Positions 6,684 through 13,044 of a stretch of 13,548 nucleotides of DNA are shown here, piece after piece; the first letter of the stretch is position 1, and each line of letters starts with the position of its first letter. The notes beneath the pieces were generated by a model. The model searched no databases, was not told where the DNA came from, and was given only the letters and a program-made list of their open reading frames with translations. Location: NCBI GenBank assembly GCA_004555155.1, contig SFJH01000044.1, positions 1 to 13,548 of the forward strand, in the 5' to 3' direction. Both the position numbers and the translations under genes were made by a program. Origin of the DNA: Clostridiales bacterium (GTDB lineage Bacteria > Bacillota > Clostridia > Christensenellales > Aristaeellaceae).

Positions 6684-7178
6684 TTATAACGGGCCTTTCA
6701 GCCGCGAAGCCAGCATTTGTCCGCAAAGTCCTGTGAACAAGCCGGCAATCATGCCCGAAGCCAACAGCACGGGCAGGTAGGCAAGCAGCCCCACGGTTCG
6801 GGTGATGGCGACGGCGACGAGAATCTGACCGAGGTTGTGAAAGGCAGCGCCGATCACGGATGCGATCCAGACCTGCTTTGAACTCAGAATGCGCCGCAGA
6901 AGCAGCATGATCAGATAGCACAGTGCGCCGCCTGCGGCGCTGTACATGAGCGCCGAAACGTTTCCGGTCACAAAGGCGCTCAGAAGGATGCGGGCGCAGA
7001 GGATGGCCAGCGCATCGCGTGGTCCGATGGCAAACATGGCGTAGACGGTGATGATGTTGCTCAGCCCCAGTTTGATGCCGGGAACCGGACTGAGCGCGGG
7101 AAGGGCCGCCTCAATGGAGAAGATGATCAGCGCAAGGCCGGTGAGCAGCGCATTGCGCGTCAATCGCTGAATCTGCAT
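6684..7178 (-). CDS. Gx transporter family membrane protein (PF07456, 'heptaprenyl diphosphate synthase component I')
   Basis: 164 residues, almost entirely membrane-spanning (about five helices). Family signatures are SIEAALPALSPVPGIKLGLSNIITVYAMF (residues 21-49), ARILLSAFVTG, and the C-terminal GAAFHNLGQILVA and LASGMIAGLFTG stretches. The start follows GGGAGG by 5 bases, 10 bp after the upstream NusG-II gene. The old 'heptaprenyl diphosphate synthase' name is doubtful. The family resembles ECF-type S components and regularly sits next to NusG-II and ApbE genes, including, as I recall, the eetA/eetB pair of the Listeria extracellular electron transfer locus. Here it probably works with the flavin electron-transfer system, perhaps in membrane assembly or substrate supply. 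It is the last gene of the operon. Confidence 0.85.
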   Translation of the reverse strand: MQIQRLTRNALLTGLALIIFSIEAALPALSPVPGIKLGLSNIITVYAMFAIGPRDALAILCARILLSAFVTGNVSALMYSAAGGALCYLIMLLLRRILSSKQVWIASVIGAAFHNLGQILVAVAITRTVGLLAYLPVLLASGMIAGLFTGLCGQMLASRLKGPL

Positions 7179-7188
7179 GTTGCCTCCC

Positions 7189-7581
7189 TTATCCGGCGAC
7201 TGCGTCCAGAGGCGCTTCGCCGGTATCCGATTCCGGCCGGATGACGAGCCGGTGCGGCAGGCAGACGATGGGCGTCACGCCGCCCTCCAGCCAGCCCTGC
7301 CGCACGCAGGTCTGGTCGGGACAGTTCGCCTCCGCGATGCGAATGCCTCCGGGACGAACCTCGATGCGGTTGGTCATGCCGTCCTGCTCCACGGTGAACT
7401 GCCAGGTTGCAGCTTCTTCGGACAGGTCGATGGCCCGAAGTCGCTCGCCATCGAGATAAACCACGGCAACGGCATGCTGTGGAGCGGCATGCCGCAGCGC
7501 CAATGCCGCTGCGGACAGCGCAATGAAGGCCGCTGCAAGGATCAGAATCCACAGGCGCGTGGTCAGCCGTTTGCGAATCAT
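7189..7581 (-). CDS. NusG domain II-containing membrane-anchored protein (PF07009)
   Basis: Start chosen at ATG 7581, which overlaps the ApbE stop (ATGA); ATGs at 7608 and 7596 would reach into apbE. The product has 130 residues: a membrane anchor at about 9-30, then an extracytoplasmic domain with VVYLDGERL (41-49), NRIEVRPGGIRI (71-82), EANCPDQTCVRQGW (C87 and C92) and IVCLPHRLVI (C107). These are the diagnostic elements of the NusG-II/DUF1312 family, unrelated in function to transcription factor NusG. The invariant cysteines suggest a redox or metal role, though none is proven. Members pair with Gx proteins and ApbE in Firmicutes flavin loci, as here. Confidence 0.87.
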   Translation of the reverse strand: MIRKRLTTRLWILILAAAFIALSAAALALRHAAPQHAVAVVYLDGERLRAIDLSEEAATWQFTVEQDGMTNRIEVRPGGIRIAEANCPDQTCVRQGWLEGGVTPIVCLPHRLVIRPESDTGEAPLDAVAG

Positions 7582-8582
7582 TCCGCTTCGATCCATTGAA
7601 TTTCCCATGCTTCAAATTCTCCCATTGGACGCAGTGTCTCTCTGAGCCCGGCCGACGCCAGAATGCGCCCGTCCTCACACAGCAAAATGGCCTCGACCTC
7701 ACTCTGACATGCCAGATATTCTGTCGCCCGGGTGCTTCCCATGACGAACAGCGCAGTGGAAAGGGCGTCGCACAGCGCGCCCTCCTGCCCGATCACCGTG
7801 GCGCTGAGCAGGTCGCCCTCCACCGGGCAGCCTGTCCCGGGATCGAAAATGTGGCCGTACCGCGTGCCATCCGCAGCGGTAAAGGAGCGTTCATAGTTTC
7901 CTGACGTGACGACAGCACAGTTTTGAACGGACAGTGCGGCGCAATGGCCGTCGCCCAGCGGACTGCGTATGCCCACCCGCCAGTCGCTGCCATCCGCCTT
8001 GGTTCCCAGACAGTACAGGTTGCCGCCCAGGTCGATCAGCGCGGATTGCACGCCCGCCTGCCGAAGCCTGTCGGCAATTGCATCGGAAGCATAGCCCTTG
8101 GCGATGCTTCCCAGATCCACCATCACGCCCTCGGGAAGCTGTGCCGTCCCGTCCGCATGCAATGTGATTTGCCGGTAGTCCACGCGCTGAAGCAGCAGCT
8201 CCAGCTCCGCTTCGCCCGGAACGCGCGTCTGACCGGTGGTAAAGCCCCACGCCCGCACGACTGGGTACAGGGTGACGTCCAGCGCACCGCCGGTGCGCTT
8301 TCCCATGTCCCTTGCAAATTGCAGCAGTCCGAACGTGTCCCGGGAGAGAACCGCCTTGCCCGTGCGGTTGAGCCGGGAGATTTCACTGTCCGGATCGGTG
8401 GCGGACAGCAGCGCTTCCAGGCGTAGAACCTCCGCTTCGCAATCCGCCAGCAGATCGTCGGAGGCCTCCTCCGCCCGAAGCGTCATGACCGTATCCATGG
8501 CAAAGAAGGTGCGGCACGACTCGGCATGGGCCGCTGAAAACAGCGCAAGCAGGGTCAGCAGAATTGCAAGGCTTCTCTTCAC
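7578..8582 (-). CDS. apbE: ApbE: FAD:protein FMN transferase (flavinyltransferase)
   Basis: 334 residues from a GTG start (8582) overlapping the upstream TGA by GTGA. The signal peptide spans about 1-20 (AHA then ES), with no clear lipobox, so the enzyme acts outside the membrane. Core motifs: AMDTVM (28-33), DLGSIAKGYASD (156-167), IDLGGNLY (183-190), TSGNYERSF (226-234), HIFDPGTG (244-251) and DALSTALFVMG (272-282). The Mg- and FAD-binding Asp/His positions are kept. ApbE transfers FMN from FAD to a Thr or Ser in a D-x-x-[ST]-[GS]-A-T motif; the obvious substrate is the FMN-binding domain encoded just upstream (D321-T327). The full-length enzyme shows no missing residues. Confidence 0.95.
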   Translation of the reverse strand: MKRSLAILLTLLALFSAAHAESCRTFFAMDTVMTLRAEEASDDLLADCEAEVLRLEALLSATDPDSEISRLNRTGKAVLSRDTFGLLQFARDMGKRTGGALDVTLYPVVRAWGFTTGQTRVPGEAELELLLQRVDYRQITLHADGTAQLPEGVMVDLGSIAKGYASDAIADRLRQAGVQSALIDLGGNLYCLGTKADGSDWRVGIRSPLGDGHCAALSVQNCAVVTSGNYERSFTAADGTRYGHIFDPGTGCPVEGDLLSATVIGQEGALCDALSTALFVMGSTRATEYLACQSEVEAILLCEDGRILASAGLRETLRPMGEFEAWEIQWIEAE

Positions 8583-9631
8583 GGTGCTTCACCCTTCTGC
8601 GCCCCGGCCAGTGCATTGGCAATGGCTTCCTTCAGCCCGGCAGAGTTGTAGGTTGCGCTGGACGCCGCATCGACCTCGGCGGACTGCGCCTCGAGGACGG
8701 CGGGCAGGATCGCATCGACGGCATTGTTGAAGTAGGGCGCGTCGTCCACCGCCGAGGTCACCTTTATATCGGCGATCTCGCCGCCCTCGATGGTTACGGA
8801 AACGGTCATCCTCCCGTTGTAGCCGACGCCCGCGCCGGTATACACGCCGTCGCGATAGGCGCTGTCCATCGCTTCGGCGGCAGGGGACGGAGATGAAATC
8901 CACATAAAGCAGCAGAGAAGGACAAAGCAGAGCGTGCCGGCGGCGGGAAGGAGCCTTGCCCGGAGGCGGCGGTTCCTGCGCAGCAGAGCCTTGCGGATGC
9001 GCATGCAGGCGTAGGTGAGAAACACGACGCTGTACACGATGACGTTGCACTGTGCCGCGGCGCTCGTCCGTGCGCCGGGCAGATTGAGCAGCAGCACGTG
9101 GATGTACATGAGCCCGTAGAAGACGTAGGCCAACCGCTGCAGCCGCTTCCAGCTCCCGGGCTTCATCCTCCGCCGGACGCGCTTGAAGGAGGTGATGAAC
9201 AGCGGCAGCATGATGGCGATCATCATCAGCGAACAGATCGCTGCCGCCAGCACGTTGCCCGGCATGGATGCGCCCCTGAAGAGCCGGACGAAATACGTTC
9301 TTCCGAAGGCAATGTTGTGGCCCAGCGTGAGGATCGACGCAAGGATGGAAAGCTCGCCCCGGATGGGCATAACCGTGCGCATGAAACCGCTGCCGTTGGG
9401 CACTGCCGATGCGAACATCACCGCGATGAACAGTGCGCAGGCCAGGCCACCCTGCGTGAATACGGGGAAGAACCACCTGCTGTCCGGCAGCGCGCCGCTC
9501 CAGACGGCTGCGATCACCGCCAGAGAGATCAGCGTGGCCAGGCCGTAGCACAGGCCGGCGTGTTTTTTGATCCGGCTGCGTCCTGCCCAAAGCAGAAGGG
9601 CAGCCAGCACAAGAGACTGTAAAAGAACCAT
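8579..9631 (-). CDS. Ferric-reductase-like heme membrane protein fused to a C-terminal FMN-binding domain
   Basis: Start at ATG 9631, five to six bases after GGGAGG; the open frame extends 20 codons further up without a better site. The product has 350 residues. About residues 1-245 hold six or more membrane helices of the ferric-reductase/MsrQ type: IRGELSILASILTLGH with H105, then SWKRLQRLAYVFYGLMYIH with H178. The His of the MsrQ LHRL element is Gln165 here. A short linker leads to the FMN-binding domain (PF04205, about 260-350): GVYTGAGVGYNG, IADIKVTS, and the flavinylation site DAASSAT (321-327), Thr327 being the expected FMN attachment. It would carry electrons from the membrane through heme to covalent FMN outside the cell. 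apbE overlaps its stop. Confidence 0.88.
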   Translation of the reverse strand: MVLLQSLVLAALLLWAGRSRIKKHAGLCYGLATLISLAVIAAVWSGALPDSRWFFPVFTQGGLACALFIAVMFASAVPNGSGFMRTVMPIRGELSILASILTLGHNIAFGRTYFVRLFRGASMPGNVLAAAICSLMMIAIMLPLFITSFKRVRRRMKPGSWKRLQRLAYVFYGLMYIHVLLLNLPGARTSAAAQCNVIVYSVVFLTYACMRIRKALLRRNRRLRARLLPAAGTLCFVLLCCFMWISSPSPAAEAMDSAYRDGVYTGAGVGYNGRMTVSVTIEGGEIADIKVTSAVDDAPYFNNAVDAILPAVLEAQSAEVDAASSATYNSAGLKEAIANALAGAQKGEAP

Positions 9632-9646
9632 GGCGACCTCCCGTTC

Positions 9647-9688
9647 AAAAATAACCGGCGAAGATGGGCAAGCACCCACCCCCGCCGG
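9647..9688 (-). terminator. Terminator-like hairpin inside the flavin operon, after the first gene
   Basis: On the minus strand CCGGCG (9688-9683) pairs with CGCCGG (9660-9655). The interior holds further G/C complementarity (TGGG with CCCA), and TTATTTTT follows at 9654-9647. It lies in the 70-base gap between the Tp47-like gene and the reductase gene, upstream of the latter's ribosome binding site. Partial termination would give more of the secreted first product than of the membrane proteins. Confidence 0.5.
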
Positions 9689-9701
9689 CACCCCGTTTGG
9701 C

Positions 9702-11018
9702 TTACTCCTTCCGGATACTTGCCGTGAAGCGGATGGATCGATCGAAGCCAGTGGAGACGACCGTCAGCGCATATTCGCCGCCTTCCGCAAACACCGGCGT
9801 GGTGACGGCTTCCGCGCCGCGTCCGCTCGTCACGGCAGCCTCGGGATCAATGCCGCCCTCCCTGTTGACAATGGCGACCGCGCCCTTGCCGGACGCGCTG
9901 TATTCCACATCGCCGACCGTTACGGTGCTGATATTCTCAATGAACCGCTGCGCCAGGGCCGGATCTGCGCCATCGGCAGCGACGAGCCGGTTGGTTTCCG
10001 CGTCATAGGCGACGGGCAGCACATCGGTGGTCAGTATGAAGTCGGCGCGCAGATGGGCGTATTTGCCGTTTGCGTCCGAGACGACCAGCGTGTATGCGCC
10101 GGGCATTGCATCGGTGAAGGAGAGCTGATCCGCCTCCGCCTGAATGCGCAGACCGTCCACGGCATACTCCGGTGCGTAATCCTCCGGCAGGTTGGTCAGG
10201 GTCATCGCAGCCGCGCCATCCGCCGCGGGCACGCTGGCGACCTCCACGCCGCCGTCAAACTTGACCGGCACATACAGGTTCGTGGAGAGCGCGTGGGAAC
10301 CGGTTTCGGTGATGTAGGTGATCTCGCAGATGGTCTTGCCCATCATGTCGGCATAATCTTCGCTGGACAGCGCATTGCCGCTGCGCTCCTCGGTGACAAA
10401 GCCCACCGACCATGCCAGCTGGTCGAGCCAGATGTTTTCCAGATGGCGCAGGCCGTAAACCGCGCCGTCCGTCGTCTTTAGCAGAACGCCGTAGATCGTG
10501 CCCACATCGGAGGTGCCGTTGGCATTGTTGATCGCCGCGACGTTTACGACAAAGTCGCCATAGGCAGTGTTGTTGGAGAGGCTTGCCTCCGCCTCAATGA
10601 CCGTCGTCTCCCCCTGAACCGCGGAGAATACCGCTGCGCCGTCCTCCACGGTGACAATCTTGTAGGCCCCCGGTACGGACGCCAGCGCTTCAAAGCCGTA
10701 GTTCGCATCGGCCAGCGCATCCAGCGATTCCTGCGTGATGGCCACGGGATAGACCACGCCGAGAATGTCGCCGCCCGCATCCGCCTCGTGCGCGGCGCTG
10801 TACGTGCCCGCTGCAAGCGTCTCGCTGCTCCACTTCGTGGGCGTTGCAGAGGTCACGGCGTCCACCTCGGAGGCAACGCCCTCCGCTGCGTAAAACGCGC
10901 CGTAGGGAATCTGCATCGTGCCATAGATATATGCGTCACTTTCGGCAAGCGCACCTCCTGCCGCAACGGCGCCAGTCAGCATCGCAGCAGCCATCAGGGA
11001 AGAAACCAGTCTTTTCAT
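9702..11018 (-). CDS. Secreted Tp47-like protein (PBP-Tp47 domains), first gene of the flavin operon
   Basis: Start at ATG 11018 with AAAGGAG about 10 bases upstream; an upstream ATG eight codons earlier has no such support. 438 residues with a signal peptide (1-25, cut after ALA) and no lipobox cysteine. The N-terminus YIYGTMQIPYGAFYAAE and VDAVTSAT (52-59) resemble the start of Treponema Tp47 (YGYATLSYADYWAGE ... FDAVSRAT). The C-terminal ~130 residues look like beta-sandwich modules (GAYTLVVSDANGKYAHLRADF; GEYALTVVSTGFDRSIRFTASIRK). Tp47 itself is a multi-domain lipoprotein described as penicillin-binding; that activity should not be assumed here. Co-transcription with apbE and a DtxR-type operator suggest an extracellular partner of the electron-transfer chain, possibly flavinylated. 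The family call is from remembered sequence. Confidence 0.6.
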   Translation of the reverse strand: MKRLVSSLMAAAMLTGAVAAGGALAESDAYIYGTMQIPYGAFYAAEGVASEVDAVTSATPTKWSSETLAAGTYSAAHEADAGGDILGVVYPVAITQESLDALADANYGFEALASVPGAYKIVTVEDGAAVFSAVQGETTVIEAEASLSNNTAYGDFVVNVAAINNANGTSDVGTIYGVLLKTTDGAVYGLRHLENIWLDQLAWSVGFVTEERSGNALSSEDYADMMGKTICEITYITETGSHALSTNLYVPVKFDGGVEVASVPAADGAAAMTLTNLPEDYAPEYAVDGLRIQAEADQLSFTDAMPGAYTLVVSDANGKYAHLRADFILTTDVLPVAYDAETNRLVAADGADPALAQRFIENISTVTVGDVEYSASGKGAVAIVNREGGIDPEAAVTSGRGAEAVTTPVFAEGGEYALTVVSTGFDRSIRFTASIRKE

Positions 11019-11057
11019 CGGGAAACGACTCCTTTCAAACATTTCAGATGGATTCGA

Positions 11058-11073
11058 GTTAGATTTAACTAAC
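11058..11073 (-). promoter_or_regulatory. DtxR-type operator, box 3 (flavin operon)
   Basis: On the minus strand it reads GTTAGTTAAATCTAAC: perfect GTTAG/CTAAC arms and 15 of 16 identity to box 2 before the ABC operon. It lies 40-55 bases upstream of the Tp47-like start codon, where a promoter would be. No convincing -35/-10 pair was found around it. Confidence 0.7.
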
Positions 11074-11118
11074 TACAGAGCGAAAAAATGATGATCCAAA
11101 GAGAATCACAGCATGGAG

Positions 11119-11304
11119 GTCAAATTCGATGACGTTGCTGCCGATGTGCGCGACGCTGTCCGGCATTGTCACGGTGTGCAGATTGCCGCACATCGAAAAG
11201 ACGTCACCTCCCGTGGAGGTGACGCCTTCTGGAATCTCGACGCGCTTCAGAAAGTCGCAATCGCTGAAAACCTCGTCGCTGAGCTTCACGACCCGGAGCT
11301 TGCC
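11119..11304 (-). pseudogene. Fragment of a BspA-type leucine-rich-repeat (LRR_5) surface protein
   Basis: On the minus strand the stretch GKLRVVKLSDEVFSDCDF, LKRVEIPEGVTSTGGDV, FSMCGNLHTVTMPDSVAHIG contains about two 23-residue LRR_5 units (F-x2-C-x2-L-x2-V-x-[IM]-P-[ED]-[GS]-V pattern). The frame beyond residue ~57 loses the pattern and stops at 11065; upstream there is no start with a ribosome binding site and no further repeats. Intact proteins of this family are large secreted proteins with many repeats, so this is a leftover. It occupies part of the otherwise gene-free stretch 11019-11494. Confidence 0.55.
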
Positions 11305-11414
11305 GCATCATCTTCACCGTAATCGGTGATCTTTAAAGGCTTCTTCGGCGCCGAATTGCGAAAAGGATTCCACTTCTTTTCGTGACGATTCCGGGTCGTT
11401 ACAACAGCAAAGCA

Positions 11415-11443
11415 TTGACTTTTGGGCGAATCAAATCTATGAT
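11415..11443 (+). promoter_or_regulatory. Near-consensus sigma-A promoter before the metallophosphoesterase pseudogene
   Basis: TTGACT (11415-11420), 17-bp spacer, TATGAT (11438-11443), about 50 bases before the ancestral ATG and 37 before its GGAGGT. No DtxR-type dyad was seen here. Confidence 0.65.
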
Positions 11444-11494
11444 GATTTACATGCAGCATTCAGGCAGCCGCATCGGAAATGGAGGTGCAGCGCG

Positions 11495-12258
11495 ATGATC
11501 TTTATCATGGAGATACGCATGGCAGATTCCTCAGGTTCAATACGTCCGCTTATCCGGAACAGAAGCAGATGACCAAAGAGGATTTCGTCATCGTGTGTGG
11601 TGACTTTGGCGCAATCTGGCAGCAGAGGGCGGGGGCGGAGGAGGCCTACTGGCTGGACTGGCTGCGGGAGAAGCGGTTCACCCTCCTGTTCGTGGATGGA
11701 AACCACGAAAACTTCACCCGCCTGAACAGCGATGAATTCGAAACCGTGAACTTCTGCGGCGGCAAAGCGCAGAAAATCCGTGACGGCATCTATCACCTGC
11801 TGCGCGGCCAGGTCTAAGAGATCCAGGGCAAGCGCTTCTTCACCTTCGGCGGAGCCTCCAGCCACGACATCGCGGAAGGCCTCTTCCGAATTCACTTCGG
11901 AAGAGGCCTTCCGCGCCGAATACCGCAGATGGAACCGTCAGGGGAAGCAGTATCGCGTGAAGGGCGCTCCTGGTAGCCAGAGGAGCTGCCCAGCGAGGCG
12001 GAGATGCAGGCCGGCGTCCGCGCACTGGAGGCGGTCAATTGGGAGGTGGACTATGTGATCACCCACTGCCTTCCCCATGACGCGGCCGCCGTGCTCTCCG
12101 GCTGCACCTTCTATCCGGACCGGCTCACGCTGTATTTCAATGATCTGCTGCACAGAGGCCTCCGCTTTGAGCGCTGGTACTGCGGCCACTATCACACGGA
12201 TCGGACGGTCATGGGGAAGTTCCACATGCTGTATGAGCGCATCGAGCGGCTGATCTGA
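11495..12258 (+). pseudogene. Metallophosphoesterase (calcineurin-like), multiply disrupted
   Basis: The ancestral start is ATG 11495 after GGAGGT (11480-11485). All five metal-site blocks can be found in order: GDTHGR near 11508, VCGDFGAIW near 11597, VDGNHEN near 11692, VITHCLPHD near 12054, and CGHYHTD near 12181. The lesions are a 1-base loss just after MIFI, an in-frame TAA at 11815-11817 (RGQV-stop-EIQGKRFFTFGGASSHDI), a frame change within a perfect inverted repeat at 11871-11915, a second frame change near 11966, and a TAG at 11974-11976 where relatives, as I recall them, read SWWPEELPS. Each remaining piece is well conserved, so decay is fairly recent. The intact family are cytosolic phosphoesterases of uncertain substrate, common in Clostridia and their phages. 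Confidence 0.85.
11871..11915. repeat. Perfect 20-bp inverted repeat with 5-base spacer
   Basis: CGCGGAAGGCCTCTTCCGAA (11871-11890) is exactly complementary to 11896-11915, with TTCAC between. It lies inside the metallophosphoesterase pseudogene, not at a gene end. The right arm still encodes family-like residues (SEEAFR) in the neighbouring frame, whereas the left arm encodes AEGLFR, so the left arm appears to have been rewritten as a copy of the right. Confidence 0.9.
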
Positions 12259-12262
12259 TCGA

Positions 12263-12964
12263 TCAGTTCCTCTCAAGCACGAAAACAGCTTCCTGACCAA
12301 AGAGTTCAGCGGGGAAGGCAGCGCTCATGGAGCCGTCCTCCAGCAACTGGCAGACGACGACAGAGGAAGCGGAGCCATCGGCAGCATCCATGTTCAGGAT
12401 CATTGCACCGTCGGAAAACTCAGGCGCGATATTGAGCGTAATGTTTTCGCCTGCTACGAGCATCGTAAGGCAGTTCAGGCCGCCTTCTACGGTCATGAAC
12501 AATTCAAACTGCGATTCCTGAGGCGTCGTCTGCAGTTCCCCAAGGCAAAACAGCGTGGCCGCCCACTGACCGTTATAGTCCTCCGGCGCGGCGTCAGAAC
12601 GGGCAGGAGCCAGTTCAAAGGCGGCGGTGAGTTCGCGCGTGAACACAAGCTCCATACCGTCGAAGGTTCCGGTCAGGGTGTCAGCCTGTGCATCGTAGGT
12701 CATAACGGTTTCATCAGCGGTTCCCTTGTCAAAGACAATACCGGTGGATACCGCTTCCCATGTTCCTTCGGATTCTTCAACCTCGTCCATGGCGTCGAAG
12801 CTGACGGTATACAATCCGCCTTCATTCAGGGAAAAAGACATTTCCATGCCGTATATACGCGTATACCATGTGCCGGTGAAATCGGCTGCTTCAGCCAACG
12901 CCGCCACACCCAGAAGGGTCAGGGCCAGTACGAGGGAAAGCGCAACGGAAAGGGTCTTCTTCAT
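12263..12964 (-). CDS. Secreted protein of unknown function, two beta-rich domains
   Basis: 233 residues with a strong ribosome binding site (AAGGAGG, 9 bases before ATG 12964). The signal peptide covers about 1-26 (MKKTLSVALSLVLAL..., cut near AEA then ADF). The mature part looks like two related units, one opening FTGTWYTRIYGMEMSFSLNEGGLYTVSF (about 29-56) and one opening YNGQWAATLFCLGE (about 129-142). Both have alternating beta pattern and acidic loops, as in small lipocalin-like 'GxW' domains. I do not recognise a named family and see no catalytic motif. It ends 4 bases from the convergent pseudogene's stop, with no terminator between. The ~80 bp upstream hold a weak GGCGGT/ACCGCC hairpin (13007-13028) and no clear promoter. 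Confidence 0.75.
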   Translation of the reverse strand: MKKTLSVALSLVLALTLLGVAALAEAADFTGTWYTRIYGMEMSFSLNEGGLYTVSFDAMDEVEESEGTWEAVSTGIVFDKGTADETVMTYDAQADTLTGTFDGMELVFTRELTAAFELAPARSDAAPEDYNGQWAATLFCLGELQTTPQESQFELFMTVEGGLNCLTMLVAGENITLNIAPEFSDGAMILNMDAADGSASSVVVCQLLEDGSMSAAFPAELFGQEAVFVLERN

Positions 12965-13044
12965 TGGAAATTCCTCCTTGTTTGTGTATTGTTGATTGTT
13001 CCATCAGGCGGTTCAGAGATGTACCGCCCCATTTGCATGGATGT

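Noticed and set aside
9567..10481. 304-codon open frame on the + strand opposite the Tp47-like gene
   Set aside because: No recognisable domain, and it overlaps a minus-strand gene with signal peptide, ribosome binding site and operon context.
5965..11976. Possible recoding of UAG, since two TAG codons (5965 and 11974) fall where relatives seem to have Trp
   Set aside because: The intact dtxR-type gene ends naturally at TAG, directly before a terminator hairpin, and one of the two cases lies in a gene with other frameshifts and a TAA. Ordinary G-to-A mutations explain both.
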